A stretch of 64,000 bases of DNA from Acinetobacter lwoffii (GTDB lineage Bacteria > Pseudomonadota > Gammaproteobacteria > Pseudomonadales > Moraxellaceae): contig NZ_JAMXXP010000001.1 of the NCBI RefSeq assembly GCF_024129355.1, forward strand, positions 1 to 64,000, written 5' to 3'. A program made the translations under genes and the position numbers. Under the pieces are notes generated by a model. The model was given only the letters and a program-made list of their open reading frames with translations. It ran no database searches and was not told the origin of the DNA. Shown one piece after another: positions 8,883 through 18,641 of the stretch. How positions within the stretch are numbered: the stretch's first letter is position 1; every line of letters begins with the position of its first letter.

Positions 8883-8956
8883 GCCAAATCCATAGGAATG
8901 AGTATGCCTTTCATTATTTGTGCTTTTAAACTTACTCAGTAGAGGAAATGAAATAT

Positions 8957-8987
8957 AAAAAAGCCCCGAACAGTGTCGAGGCTCTTT
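8957..8987. terminator. Terminator shared by glsA and the DhaK-DhaL gene
   Basis: The stem AGCCCCGA / TCGAGGCT (8962-8969 and 8976-8983, one mismatch) has A's on the left and TTTT on the right, so it can act on both strands. Confidence 0.65.
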
Positions 8988-9003
8988 TCAAATCTTGAAA
9001 AGT

Positions 9004-10734
9004 TTATTTAATATGCTCGGCAATGTCCGTAAAGATCACGCCTAAGCCGTGTGCGCCTGCGTCCGGATAGCTTAAGCTACGATCACCGACTGTACCAGCA
9101 CGGCCCATACGCGCCACGATCTCTTTGGTCGATTCTGCACCTTTTACCGCAGCCTCTGCACCAAGTATAAAGTTCTCTTTAAAAGGTTTGTCTGTATTGG
9201 CAGACCATGAATCTGCACAAGGAAACAAAGCATCAATCAGGGTTTTGTCGCCCACTACAGCGCCACGACCAAATGAACGCTCACCTGTCACTTGAATGCC
9301 TTTGACTGCTGCTTGAAGCATCTCGGCAAAATCTGCCACGCTTAGGGTTTGTTTCCCTTGAATGGTTTTACTGGCCGCACGGAATGCTGAACCCCAAATT
9401 GGACCGGACGCACCGCCACAGTGTTCCATAATAATCATGGAACTATTCAGCAGGAATTCATCCATGTGCTGCGCTTGAATCAGGCTTTGCCATTCGCGTT
9501 TCAGCTGTTTAAAACCTTTGGCAACACTCATACCAAAATCACCATCGCCTGCATGGGCATCCAGCTCGCAGAATGGCACTTCATTTTTGATAATACAGGC
9601 TGCCATCACATCGACCACATAACGCATATTTTCTATCGTGAATTGCTCATTCTGAATTTCAGCATGTTCAGCTTGGGTTTCAACCTCGGTATTGGCGGTT
9701 TGTTTTACTGCTGCTTCTTGTGCTGCAAATTCAAATGGTAGAGCAGGCGAGCCGTCAAGCTTAAAGGCAGGGGTATTGGCTTCTGCATCCAGATAGATTT
9801 TCAGTTCATCATCCACAGCAAGCAATGAAACCGATGCACCATTCATGTCGATACTGGTCATATAGTTGCCAACGAATGTGCGATAAATTTTGATGCCTTT
9901 ACGCGCCAGATGTTCGCATACATCATTGTTAAACACATACAGTTCTTGCATTGGTGTTGAACCAAAGCCATTCACCAACACCGCAACTTCTTGCATGTCA
10001 GGACGGTCAAGGAATAAGTCATCGACCATACGTTGTGCCATTTCTTTCGATGGTAAGATTTTTTCACGACGAATGCCCGGTTCACCGTGGATGCCGACGC
10101 CGTATTCCATTTCATCATCGGCTAGGGTAAAGGTCGGTGTACCTTTCGCCGGAACGGTACATGAGCTATAAGCAAAACCTAAGCTAATCACGTTATCTGC
10201 CGCTTTTTGAGCCACAGCTTTGACTTCCGCAAGCTCTAAACCTTTTGATGCTGCTGCACCTGCAATTTTGTGCACGAAGATGGTACCAGCAACACCACGA
10301 CGACCCACAGTGTAGAGGCTGTCTTTTACTGCGATATCATCCGCCACTTTGACATAATCGACTTTAATGCCATCTTCCATAGCTAAAGCTGCACCATTCT
10401 GGAAATTCATCATATCGCCAGAATAGTTTTTGATAATCATCAGCACGCCTTTGTCTGTTGCGACATGCTGTAGGGCTTTATAGACTTGAATTTGAGATGG
10501 CGATGCAAATACGTCACCACATACGGCAGCGTCTAACATGCCTGTACCAACAAAGCCTGCATGTGCAGGTTCGTGACCACTACCACCGCCACTGATCAGT
10601 GCGACGTTATTGTGTTTTTGTTTACGTGAAATGATTTTATGCGATTCGGTAAATTGTAGTTCAGGGTGAGCAAGGACAAAGCCTTTGCACATTTCGACAA
10701 CCAGATTTTCTGGGTTGTTGATGAGTTTTTTCAT
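9004..10734 (-). CDS. ATP-dependent dihydroxyacetone kinase, DhaK-DhaL fusion
   Basis: Phosphorylates dihydroxyacetone (and possibly glyceraldehyde) with ATP, feeding glycerol-derived carbon to glycolysis. The N-terminal DhaK domain has the glycine loop GGGSGHEP (49-56) and CGDVFASPS; His216 in GIHGEPGIRRE is the residue that binds the substrate carbonyl covalently. A linker of about residues 325-365, rich in Ala, Glu and Gln, joins it to a DhaL domain with GDGDFG near residue 400 and HCGGASGPIWG. Length (576 aa) matches single-chain enzymes of the Citrobacter or eukaryotic type rather than the PTS-linked three-subunit kinase. No glycerol genes adjoin it. GAAGG precedes the ATG. Confidence 0.93.
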   Translation of the reverse strand: MKKLINNPENLVVEMCKGFVLAHPELQFTESHKIISRKQKHNNVALISGGGSGHEPAHAGFVGTGMLDAAVCGDVFASPSQIQVYKALQHVATDKGVLMIIKNYSGDMMNFQNGAALAMEDGIKVDYVKVADDIAVKDSLYTVGRRGVAGTIFVHKIAGAAASKGLELAEVKAVAQKAADNVISLGFAYSSCTVPAKGTPTFTLADDEMEYGVGIHGEPGIRREKILPSKEMAQRMVDDLFLDRPDMQEVAVLVNGFGSTPMQELYVFNNDVCEHLARKGIKIYRTFVGNYMTSIDMNGASVSLLAVDDELKIYLDAEANTPAFKLDGSPALPFEFAAQEAAVKQTANTEVETQAEHAEIQNEQFTIENMRYVVDVMAACIIKNEVPFCELDAHAGDGDFGMSVAKGFKQLKREWQSLIQAQHMDEFLLNSSMIIMEHCGGASGPIWGSAFRAASKTIQGKQTLSVADFAEMLQAAVKGIQVTGERSFGRGAVVGDKTLIDALFPCADSWSANTDKPFKENFILGAEAAVKGAESTKEIVARMGRAGTVGDRSLSYPDAGAHGLGVIFTDIAEHIK

Positions 10735-10890
10735 GGAGGAAAGCCTTCACGTATTCTGGGAGATGTCTAAAGTCTTATTATTATGGAAATGTTTGAAATT
10801 TGCTGACTTAAAAATGTAAAAACAGATGATTTTGGGGTGAGCGTTCAGAAAAGGGGCAGTTTCAGATTTTTTATTGGTTGTTAAATTTTA

Positions 10891-11004
10891 CCTCTCCCTA
10901 ACCTTCTCCTAAAAGGAGAGGGAATGTCTATTCATAAATTCATGTCAGCATTCAAATAGTAATGAATGCTCCCTCTCCCATTGGGAGAGGGTCGGGGTGA
11001 GGGT
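10891..11004. repeat. MITE/REP-like palindromic repeat, copy 2
   Basis: Complete copy of about 114 bases: the left hairpin CTTCTCC...GGAGAGGG, an AT-rich spacer sharing AAATTCATG and CATT..AAAT with copy 1, and a right hairpin CCCTCTCCC (10971-10979) with GGGAGAGGG (10983-10991). The outer ends, CCTCTCCCTAACC and GGTCGGGGTGAGGGT, are imperfect inverted repeats. It lies between the kinase gene and the RelA/SpoT-domain gene. The rest of 10735-11169 shows no gene. Confidence 0.75.
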
Positions 11005-11169
11005 GGAAACAGTGATTGAGTATGATTGTAGTCAATACTTCACTGATGATGGATTAGAAGCAGATCGAAACTGAGATGAAGCTTTGGCACAACTTAGGTT
11101 AGTCAATTAAATGAACTACATTTTTTCTGTAAACTATTATAAAATTTAAAAAATAAGAAAATTAGTGCT

Positions 11170-12318
11170 ATGAAGTATTCGAAAAAACAAATCGAAAAAG
11201 CTGGATTTGACTTAATTGGTTCAGCTATTGAATTTGATAAAAAATTGTTGTCTGAAACGATGAGTGTTTTGACTGATTGGAGAGATAGTCATATTACTGC
11301 ATTGGATACATGCGAAAATTTTCTAAAAAGTAAAGTCTATTCAACTGATAGCGCTGCTTTTATTGCTAAAAGAATAAAAAGAACTGAATCTATCGTAAAG
11401 AAATTAAAAAGATTTAATAAAATGAGCCTGAAAAATATGCAGGACATTGGAGGTATTAGAATTGTCTTGGCAAATAATAAAAAAGTAAAAAAATTATTTG
11501 ATGAATTGTGTAAAGAACCAAATTTTATGAACGATGATGGCAATGTTAAATTCAAAGACTATATTCTAGAACCTAAAGCTGATGGATATAGAAGTATCCA
11601 TATAATTGGAAAATTTTTAAATGATGATCAGGAACTCAAAAATATAGAAGTTCAATTAAGAACAGCATTACAACATTGTTGGGCTACTAGTTTAGAAATT
11701 ATAGATTTATTTACGAATCAAAATTTGAAGTTGAATGAAGGCACAACAGAGTGGCGTCTATTCTTCAAGTATGTAAGTAATCAGTTCGAAATTATCGAAA
11801 GTTTAAAAGGATTTAAAAGAAATGATCAACGATCAATGGTTACAGAATATATAGAGTTTATAAAAAAAGAAGAGAACTTAAATTCGATGAATGAAGCTGT
11901 ATATATACATAACTTTGTGACGAAATTAATACCAGGTAGTAGTTATACTATTGAGTCCTTATTGCAAGAATATGCGAGATCATTGCATTCAATTGATGAG
12001 AAAATTCTTAAGGGGAAATCTAAGCAAGGCTATGTTTTACTAAGGTTAAATGTTTTTACAGGGCGGTTGGATACAGAATACTATGATAAATCTCAATATT
12101 CTGAAGCGTCTAAACGATACAGTTTTTATGAAACTACTCTAGCTGCTAATAAAAGTTGGGTTGTCGCATTAGTTTCATCGAATGCCGTTGGTGGGATTAA
12201 AGAAGCTTATCCAAATTATTTTGCTGATTCGAAGGTTTTTTGGAATTACATTGCGTTAATTAGACAAGCAGCGTTTATTGGATACTTTACTAATCAAGCA
12301 AGAAAAAAAGTAAGTTAA
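11170..12318 (+). CDS. RelA/SpoT nucleotidyltransferase-domain protein, accessory
   Basis: A stand-alone 382-residue protein with a RelA/SpoT synthetase-type fold in its first ~180 residues. Family blocks are KRIKRTESIVKKLKR (68-82), MQDIGGIRIVL (90-100), PKADGYRSIHI (135-145) and IEVQLRTALQHCWA (159-172). The magnesium-binding Asp (Asp92), the base-stacking Tyr (Tyr140 in GYRS) and the catalytic Glu (Glu160) are all kept, so transferase activity is plausible. There is no HD hydrolase, TGS or ACT domain. The C-terminal half (about 190-382) is of unknown fold and ends in aromatic-rich helices. The gene is much more AT-rich than its neighbours, has no clear ribosome binding site, and follows a palindromic repeat: signs of transfer. 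It could be an alarmone synthetase, a toxSAS-type toxin or a defence factor; I cannot tell which. Confidence 0.8.
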   Translation: MKYSKKQIEKAGFDLIGSAIEFDKKLLSETMSVLTDWRDSHITALDTCENFLKSKVYSTDSAAFIAKRIKRTESIVKKLKRFNKMSLKNMQDIGGIRIVLANNKKVKKLFDELCKEPNFMNDDGNVKFKDYILEPKADGYRSIHIIGKFLNDDQELKNIEVQLRTALQHCWATSLEIIDLFTNQNLKLNEGTTEWRLFFKYVSNQFEIIESLKGFKRNDQRSMVTEYIEFIKKEENLNSMNEAVYIHNFVTKLIPGSSYTIESLLQEYARSLHSIDEKILKGKSKQGYVLLRLNVFTGRLDTEYYDKSQYSEASKRYSFYETTLAANKSWVVALVSSNAVGGIKEAYPNYFADSKVFWNYIALIRQAAFIGYFTNQARKKVS

Positions 12319-12319
12319 A

Positions 12320-12346
12320 AAAATCCCCTCATTCGAGGGGATTTTT
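12320..12346. terminator. Bidirectional terminator, RelA/SpoT gene and metH
   Basis: ATCCCCTC (12323-12330), loop ATTC, GAGGGGAT (12335-12342), then TTTT; an A-tract precedes it for minus-strand use by metH. The stem is the same sequence as at 1530-1550. Confidence 0.85.
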
Positions 12347-12368
12347 GCTTCTCTAAATTAGAGGGTTC

Positions 12369-15300
12369 TTAAACCACAGAATCATCCAAATTTGGCGCTA
12401 ACCAACGTTTCGCTTCATCCAGCGTCCATCCTTTACGCTTCGCATAATCTTCTAACTGATCGCCAGAGATTTTACCCACGTTAAAGTATTCGGTTTCAGG
12501 GTTCGCATAATAGAAACCGCTGACTGATGAAGGTGGCCACATCGCAAAACTTGTCGTTAAGTACGTACCAATCTTGTCGGTTGTACCTAACCAATCAAAC
12601 AATGGCGCTTTTTCAGAATGTTCAGGACACGCAGGGTAGCCCGGTGCAGGACGAATACCCACATACTTCTCTTTAATCAAATCTTCATTTGAAAGTTGCT
12701 CGTCTGCTTGGTAGCCCCAGAACTCTTTACGAATACGCTCATGTAAGTGCTCCGCAAATGCTTCTGCAAAACGGTCACCCAAGGCTTGAACCATAATTGC
12801 GTTATAGTCATCGCCTTTGGCTTTGTATTCTTGAGATAACTCTTCCGCACCGAAGATTGACACGGTAAAGCCACCCAAGTAATCCTGAGCTACATCTTTT
12901 GGCGCAACAAAATCAGCTAGAGAATAGTTGGCTTTACCTGTGACTTTGTCAGACTGCTGACGTAAGTGTTCGAAACTGTGAGTTACATTGCCTGTTTCAT
13001 CCACAACAGCAACTGTATCTGCTGCTACACGGTTTGCAGGATAAATACTAAACGTCGCACGCGCATCGAAACGTTTATTCTCGATGATGTCTTTCAGCAT
13101 GGCTTGAGCTTGTTCATACAAGTCACGCGCCGCTTCACCCACCACTTCATCTTCAAGGATTTTCGGGAATTTACCCGCCAGGCTCCATGAAATAAAGAAC
13201 GGTGTCCAGTCAAAATATTCCACCAAAGCTTCAAGCGGATAATTTGTGAAAGTTTCAGATCCAATGAAGTTTGGTTTAACCGGTGCATTCTTGTCGAAGT
13301 CGATCTTGAAGCCATTTTCAACAGATTCTTGATAAGACAATTTCGCCGCTTTCGGTTGCTTGTTGGCAAGACGGGTACGAATTTTTTCATAATCCGCTGC
13401 ATAGTCAGCCAAAAGCTTAGGTTTCATCTCAGGAGAGAGCAACTGCGTGGCTACACCCACGGCACGTGAAGCATCCGCGGTATAAAGCACGCCATCATTA
13501 TGATATTGCGGTGAGATTTTCACTGCGGTATGCGCTTTAGAAGTCGTCGCACCACCAATCATTAACGGAATATTAAAGCCTTTGCGCTGCATTTCTTTGG
13601 CAACAAAGACCATTTCATCCAGAGACGGCGTGATCAGACCAGACAAACCGATGATATCGACTTTTTCATCAATCGCAGTTTGTAGAATTTTCTCACATGG
13701 CACCATCACGCCCAGATCCACGATGTCATAACCATTACAGCCTAATACTACGCCAACGATGTTTTTACCGATGTCGTGTACGTCGCCTTTCACCGTAGCC
13801 AGCAGGATTTTACCTTTTGCTTCGGCTTGGGTTTTCTCAGCTTCAATGAACGGGTTCAACCACGCTACAGCCTGTTTCATCACGCGTGCAGATTTGACTA
13901 CTTGTGGCAAGAACATTTTACCGGCACCGAACAGATCGCCGACTACGTTCATACCCGCCATCAATGGACCTTCAATCACATCCAGTGGACGTGTAGAGTT
14001 TAAACGCGCTTCTTCAGTATCTTGATCGATATAAGTCGTGATGCCTTTTACCAATGCATATTCAAGACGTTTTTCAACAGACTCATTACGCCATTCCAGA
14101 TTTTCTTCGGCTTTTTGCGTACCACTTTGACCACGGTATTTTTCAGCAACAGCAAGCAGTTTTTCGGTTGCTTCCTGACCGCTTTCACCCTGGTTCTGGT
14201 TTAAAACAACATCTTCAACCGCTTCTTTCAATTCTTTATCGATGTCATCGTAAATCGCCATCTGACCGGCATTTACAATACCCATAGTCATGCCTTGCTG
14301 AATGGCATGGTACAGGAACACCGAGTGAATCGCTTCACGTACCGGTTCGTTACCACGGAACGAGAACGATACGTTCGACACACCACCAGAAATCATCGCA
14401 TTTGGCAGGTTCTGTTTAATCCAGCCAGTCGCTTCAATAAAGTCCACGCCATAGTTGTTGTGTTCTTCAATACCGGTCGCAATCGCAAAGACGTTCGGGT
14501 CAAAGATAATATCTTCAGAGGGGAAGCCCACTTCATTCACCAGAACATCATATGAACGCTTACAGATTTCTTTTTTGCGCGCAGCTGTATCGGCCTGACC
14601 ATCTTCATCAAATGCCATCACGATGACCGCAGCACCATATTGACGGCAGAGGCGGGCACGTTCGACAAACTCGTCATGACCTTCTTTCAGGGAAATCGAG
14701 TTCACCACGGCTTTACCTTGTACACATTTCAGGCCTGCTTCGATAATCTCCCATTTAGAAGAATCCAGCATGATTGGTACGCGTGAAATATCTGGCTCAG
14801 AAGCAATCAGATTCAGGAAGTGCACCATCGCACCTTGCGAATCGAGCATGCCTTCATCCATGTTGATGTCAATGATTTGTGCACCGGCTTCAACCTGTTG
14901 ACGAGCAACATCAAGCGCTTCGGCAAAGTTTTCTTCACGAATCAGACGCAGAAATTTTTTCGAACCGGTGACGTTGGTACGTTCACCGACGTTCACGAAC
15001 AGTGAATCTTTGGTGATGTTAAATGGTTCTAAACCGCTTAAACGACACGCCGGTTCAATTTCAGGAATTTGACGTGGCGCAATGCCTGCAACAGCATTTG
15101 CAATCGCGCGGATATGATCCGGCGTAGTACCACAGCAACCACCGGTAATATTAATTAAACCGCTTTCTGCAAATTCTTTAATAAATGCGGCAGTTTCTTC
15201 CGGCGTTTCATCATATCCACCGAAGGCATTTGGCAACCCAGCGTTTGGATGCGCTGAAACAAAGGTATCGGCAACGTCAGACACGGTTTTCACGTGTGGA

Positions 15301-16055
15301 CGCATTGCATCTGCACCCAGCGCACAGTTAAAGCCGATAGATAACGGCTCTGCATGACGCATTGAGTTCCAGAAGGCTTCTGCGGTTTGACCTGTCAATG
15401 TACGACCAGAGGCATCGGTAATCGTGCCTGAAATCATGATTGGCAATTCATAGCCTAGTTCTTTAAAGACTTCTTTCACCGCAAAGATCGCGGCCTTTGC
15501 ATTCAAGGTATCGAACACGGTTTCGATCAGGATGATATCTGCACCACCTTCAATCAATGCTTTGGTTGATTCGATATAGTCAACTTTGAGCGCATCAAAA
15601 GTGATGTTACGGAACGCCGGGTCATTTACGTTTGGAGAAATAGAGGTGGTACGTGATGTTGGTCCGATCACACCGGCTACAAAACGCGGTTTTTCAGGCG
15701 TTGAATATTTGGCACAGGCTTCTTTGGCCAGACGCGCTGCTTCACGGTTAATTTCAGGAACTAGATCTTCCATGTGGTAATCCGACATTGAAACGCGGGT
15801 ACCGTTAAAGGTGTTGGTTTCAATAATGTCGGCGCCAGCTTCCAAGTAAGCTTCATGAATGCCTTGAATGATTTGTGGCTGAGTCAGCACCAGCAAATCA
15901 TTATTACCTTTGAGATCATAGGCCCAGTCAGCAAAACGCTCACCACGATAATCGGCTTCTTCCAGTTTATGGCGCTGGATCATGGTACCCATCGCACCAT
16001 CGATAATTAAAATTCTTTTGGCAAGAAGTTCTTTTAAAGTGGTAAGTGTAGACAT
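12369..16055 (-). CDS. metH: Cobalamin-dependent methionine synthase
   Basis: Transfers a methyl group from 5-methyltetrahydrofolate through methylcobalamin to homocysteine. At 1228 residues it is full length, with all four modules in order: the homocysteine domain with the zinc-ligand pair in [13 protein letters not shown] near residue 310; the pterin domain ([24 protein letters not shown]); the B12 domain with [11 protein letters not shown], whose His near residue 759 is the cobalt ligand; and the SAM-dependent reactivation domain ([12 protein letters not shown] near the end). The ATG at 16053-16055 has a weak upstream binding site (GAGAAAG). The leader contains a nested inverted repeat at 16067-16125 that may regulate it. 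No cobalamin riboswitch box was seen. Confidence 0.99.
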   Translation of the reverse strand: MSTLTTLKELLAKRILIIDGAMGTMIQRHKLEEADYRGERFADWAYDLKGNNDLLVLTQPQIIQGIHEAYLEAGADIIETNTFNGTRVSMSDYHMEDLVPEINREAARLAKEACAKYSTPEKPRFVAGVIGPTSRTTSISPNVNDPAFRNITFDALKVDYIESTKALIEGGADIILIETVFDTLNAKAAIFAVKEVFKELGYELPIMISGTITDASGRTLTGQTAEAFWNSMRHAEPLSIGFNCALGADAMRPHVKTVSDVADTFVSAHPNAGLPNAFGGYDETPEETAAFIKEFAESGLINITGGCCGTTPDHIRAIANAVAGIAPRQIPEIEPACRLSGLEPFNITKDSLFVNVGERTNVTGSKKFLRLIREENFAEALDVARQQVEAGAQIIDINMDEGMLDSQGAMVHFLNLIASEPDISRVPIMLDSSKWEIIEAGLKCVQGKAVVNSISLKEGHDEFVERARLCRQYGAAVIVMAFDEDGQADTAARKKEICKRSYDVLVNEVGFPSEDIIFDPNVFAIATGIEEHNNYGVDFIEATGWIKQNLPNAMISGGVSNVSFSFRGNEPVREAIHSVFLYHAIQQGMTMGIVNAGQMAIYDDIDKELKEAVEDVVLNQNQGESGQEATEKLLAVAEKYRGQSGTQKAEENLEWRNESVEKRLEYALVKGITTYIDQDTEEARLNSTRPLDVIEGPLMAGMNVVGDLFGAGKMFLPQVVKSARVMKQAVAWLNPFIEAEKTQAEAKGKILLATVKGDVHDIGKNIVGVVLGCNGYDIVDLGVMVPCEKILQTAIDEKVDIIGLSGLITPSLDEMVFVAKEMQRKGFNIPLMIGGATTSKAHTAVKISPQYHNDGVLYTADASRAVGVATQLLSPEMKPKLLADYAADYEKIRTRLANKQPKAAKLSYQESVENGFKIDFDKNAPVKPNFIGSETFTNYPLEALVEYFDWTPFFISWSLAGKFPKILEDEVVGEAARDLYEQAQAMLKDIIENKRFDARATFSIYPANRVAADTVAVVDETGNVTHSFEHLRQQSDKVTGKANYSLADFVAPKDVAQDYLGGFTVSIFGAEELSQEYKAKGDDYNAIMVQALGDRFAEAFAEHLHERIRKEFWGYQADEQLSNEDLIKEKYVGIRPAPGYPACPEHSEKAPLFDWLGTTDKIGTYLTTSFAMWPPSSVSGFYYANPETEYFNVGKISGDQLEDYAKRKGWTLDEAKRWLAPNLDDSVV

Positions 16056-16066
16056 TCAAACTTTCT

Positions 16067-16125
16067 CAGCAGAAATCAAAAAAAACGACGCTAATCTTAG
16101 CAGATTAGTTGGCTGATTTCTGCTG
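16067..16125 (-). promoter_or_regulatory. Nested inverted repeat in the metH leader, possible attenuator
   Basis: CAGCAGAAATCA (16067-16078) is a perfect 12-base inverted repeat of TGATTTCTGCTG (16114-16125). Nested inside is CTAATC (16091-16096) with GATTAG (16103-16108). In metH mRNA sense the inner hairpin comes first and is followed after five bases by a run of eight T's, like a terminator, while the outer 3' arm ends next to the weak ribosome binding site, 12 bases before the ATG. It looks like a switchable leader; the ligand is unknown. Confidence 0.5.
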
Positions 16126-16524
16126 ACATTGCTCAGAATGATGGATAAGTATGATATGAAAATTTGATAAGTCATCTAGAAAAACAACAAGTTTTAACAT
16201 CCGGATCAGAAAATATTGCAATCTCACATCTGATTCGATGCCTTTCAGGCAGTAAACAAAATCAAAAAATTAAGCTGATGCTTTCATTCATGAAATTGTC
16301 ATATTGATGGCTTATGCTGTGCAAATGAAACTTTTGCTCAGCTTGATGACAGGCAGGGTTTGAATCGTTTTGGTAGCAAAATATGTGCGGTTGCTAAGCT
16401 TAAATAAGCTGGAATCTTATCTTAAGTAAATGATTTATAAAATCAAAATCTAGTGTTTTAGTCGGAATTAAACAGGACGAATAGCAGCAAGAAAATCCAA
16501 ATAATTGCTTCATATGACAGCAGT

Positions 16525-16542
16525 TTGTCATATAATTGTCAC
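16525..16542 (+). promoter_or_regulatory. Pho box upstream of the phosphate transporter
   Basis: TTGTCAT (16525-16531), ATAA, TTGTCAC (16536-16542) is two 7-base direct repeats spaced by 4, the PhoB box layout. A further inverted ATGACAG lies at 16514-16520. The likely -10 (CAATAT, 16555-16560) sits at the usual distance for a PhoB-activated promoter. The rest of 16126-16513 shows no gene. Confidence 0.65.
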
Positions 16543-16558
16543 AATTTAACTGAACAAT

Positions 16559-18211
16559 ATGGGGATTCTTGAATCCTCTATTCCTGCTTGCATGAATCCT
16601 AATCAAACTCCCGTAGATTCAGCACACGGGTCGGCTTTCCAAAAGTCGACCAATGTTCATGTGCCAACACCGAAATTCTTTATGCCGGTGTTCCTGACTC
16701 TTATTATCACTACGCTGATTTATATCGGCTTCCAGTTGTCTGCAGATTTAGCGCATGTACCGGCCTTGGGCTTGTATTCAGTTATTTTGTTAGCGACAGC
16801 ACTTTTTATTGCGTTGAGCTTTGAGTTTGTCAATGGCTTCCACGATACCGCCAATGCAGTTGCCACGGTCATCTATACCAATGCACTTTCTGCTCCTGTC
16901 GCAGTGATGTGGGCCGGCTTCTGTAACTTCCTTGGGGTTATGGTGGCCAGTGGTGCGGTCGCTTACGGCATTATTGCGTTATTGCCGGTCGAGCTGATCA
17001 TGAATGTCGGCTCCGGAGCAGGCTTTGCCATGGTCTTTGCCATGCTGATCGCGGCTATTCTCTGGAATCTGGGAACCTGGTTCCTCGGTATTCCGGCATC
17101 CAGTTCTCATACCCTGATCGGTTCGATTCTGGGTGTGGGCATCATGAACTACATTTTGAATGCCAGTACTGGCGCTTCAGGTATAGACATGGAGCAGGTG
17201 ATGAAAGTCGGTAAGGCGCTGTTATTTTCGCCTTTAATCGGTTTTGTATTTGCTGCGATTGTGTTCGTGCTGGTGAAAAAAATCTTCAAGCGCCAACTGG
17301 AACTGTTCCAGCCACCTGAAGGTAACAAGCCACCGCCACCATTGATTCGTGCCATGCTGATCTTTACCTGTACTGGGGTGAGCTTTGCCCATGGTTCAAA
17401 TGACGGTCAAAAAGGTATGGGGCTGATCATGTTGATTCTGATCGGTTGTGTGCCTTTGGCGTACTCGCTGAACAAGAGTCTGGATGCACAACATATTCAG
17501 TCTTTTGGTCAGTTATCTGCACAAACAGCGGATGTGATCTATCCAAATCATCAGGATATTCCGGATGAACAGGCCCGTGATGTCATTACCAAGTACATTC
17601 AGACCAAGGAAATTACGCCTGAAGTCGTGCCTGCATTGGCAAGTTTGACGGATCATCTAGGTGAAAAAGTTGCTAGCTATACCAGCATCAAGGATGTTCC
17701 TGAAGCTCAAGTGTCTGAATTCCGTAATGATATGTACCTGAGCACTACCGCATTTAAACGTTTGGATAAAGCAGAAGCTTTACCAACAATGAGTGCTGCA
17801 CAGGAAAAAACAGTAGATGAATACCGCGACAATCTGGATTCATTCCTGCAATACATTCCGACCTGGGTGAAAGTGGCGACAGCCTTGGCACTTGGTCTGG
17901 GTACGATGGTCGGCTGGAAGCGTATTGTCGTGACGGTTGGTGAGCGTATTGGTAAACAGCATATGACTTATGGTCAGGGTATGTCTGCCGAACTTGTGGC
18001 AATGTCAACTATTGCAGCGGCAGATGGCTTTGGTATGCCGGTATCCACTACCCATGTATTGAACTCTGCAGTAGCAGGTACCATGGTGGCGAACAAGTCA
18101 GGTCTGAACTTCCAGATGGTGAAAACTATTCTGTCTGCCTGGATCTTTACTTTACCAGCAACGATCTGTCTGTCAGGTAGTTTGTACTGGGTACTGTTAA
18201 AAGTATTCTAA
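16559..18211 (+). CDS. PiT-family inorganic phosphate transporter
   Basis: Low-affinity phosphate (metal-phosphate) symporter of the inner membrane. Both PiT signature repeats are present: GFHDTANAVATVIYTNAL in the N-terminal half (about residues 98-115) and AADGFGMPVSTTHVLNSAVAGTM near the C-terminus. About ten hydrophobic segments flank a large hydrophilic central insert (about residues 305-425), as in E. coli PitA. ATG 16559 gives 550 residues, but it overlaps the inferred -10 element behind the Pho box. ATG 16592 (MNPNQTPVDS) is therefore a likely true start, giving 539 residues. Neither has a clear ribosome binding site. The Pho box suggests phosphate-starvation control, unlike typical constitutive PitA. 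Confidence 0.95.
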   Translation: MGILESSIPACMNPNQTPVDSAHGSAFQKSTNVHVPTPKFFMPVFLTLIITTLIYIGFQLSADLAHVPALGLYSVILLATALFIALSFEFVNGFHDTANAVATVIYTNALSAPVAVMWAGFCNFLGVMVASGAVAYGIIALLPVELIMNVGSGAGFAMVFAMLIAAILWNLGTWFLGIPASSSHTLIGSILGVGIMNYILNASTGASGIDMEQVMKVGKALLFSPLIGFVFAAIVFVLVKKIFKRQLELFQPPEGNKPPPPLIRAMLIFTCTGVSFAHGSNDGQKGMGLIMLILIGCVPLAYSLNKSLDAQHIQSFGQLSAQTADVIYPNHQDIPDEQARDVITKYIQTKEITPEVVPALASLTDHLGEKVASYTSIKDVPEAQVSEFRNDMYLSTTAFKRLDKAEALPTMSAAQEKTVDEYRDNLDSFLQYIPTWVKVATALALGLGTMVGWKRIVVTVGERIGKQHMTYGQGMSAELVAMSTIAAADGFGMPVSTTHVLNSAVAGTMVANKSGLNFQMVKTILSAWIFTLPATICLSGSLYWVLLKVF

Positions 18212-18224
18212 ATTATTTAGACAT

Positions 18225-18253
18225 AAAAAAGCTGCTCTAGAGCAGCTTTTTTT
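18225..18253 (+). terminator. Terminator of the PiT gene
   Basis: A perfect palindrome GCTGCTCTAGAGCAGC (18231-18246) is flanked by six A's and seven T's. Confidence 0.9.
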
Positions 18254-18300
18254 ATAGTTTATTTAAATTTTAGAGATGTTCAAAAGAGAGTGGAGTCACG

Positions 18301-18396
18301 ATTAAGGTGACAGGGATGTCGCCGTTAGGCTGTGATATAGGGACATATCATCAGCTTAACAAAAGATTTTTGTTACTTTTGATCTTTCAAAAGTAA
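18301..18396. repeat. Pair of intergenic hairpins
   Basis: TTACTTTTG (18373-18381) and CAAAAGTAA (18388-18396) form a 9-base stem with a 6-base loop. Just upstream, GGTGACAGGGATGTCGCC (around 18306-18323) can form another small hairpin. No reading frame of note covers them. They resemble remnants of dispersed intergenic elements; function unknown. Confidence 0.35.
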
Positions 18397-18482
18397 AGAA
18401 AAAAAGAAGCTATAAAATAGATCAACTTAAATCTGCCCAAAGCACATTCATAAGAATTTGAATGATTGAAAGCCTAAATTAA

Positions 18483-18585
18483 CCTCTCCCTAACCCTCTC
18501 CTAGAAGGAGAGGGAACGCCCATTTTCAATTAAAGTTCTCTCTGCTTTAGGGATGAGCAGCACTGCTACGCAACGAGGGGAGAAC
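18483..18585. repeat. Palindromic repeat, copy 3 (variant)
   Basis: The left part CCTCTCCCTAACCCTCTCC...GGAGAGGG (18483-18515) matches the left hairpin of copies 1 and 2. The right part (18535-18585), with GTTCTC / GAGAAC arms and a GATGAGCAGCACTGC core, matches the block at 221-270 instead of the CCCTCTCCC hairpin. It is thus a composite of the two hairpin types seen around the DUF559 gene. Confidence 0.65.
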
Positions 18586-18641
18586 TTTAAAAATAACGAT
18601 TACCTTTCTTATGGAAAAATTGGATGAAGATAATAAAAAAA

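Noticed and set aside
11170..12318. Calling the RelA/SpoT-domain gene a relA or spoT housekeeping gene
   Set aside because: It lacks HD, TGS and ACT domains, is half the length, and has foreign-looking composition.
16056..16558. Cobalamin riboswitch before metH
   Set aside because: The conserved B12-box was not found on the minus strand; only the nested inverted repeat is supported.
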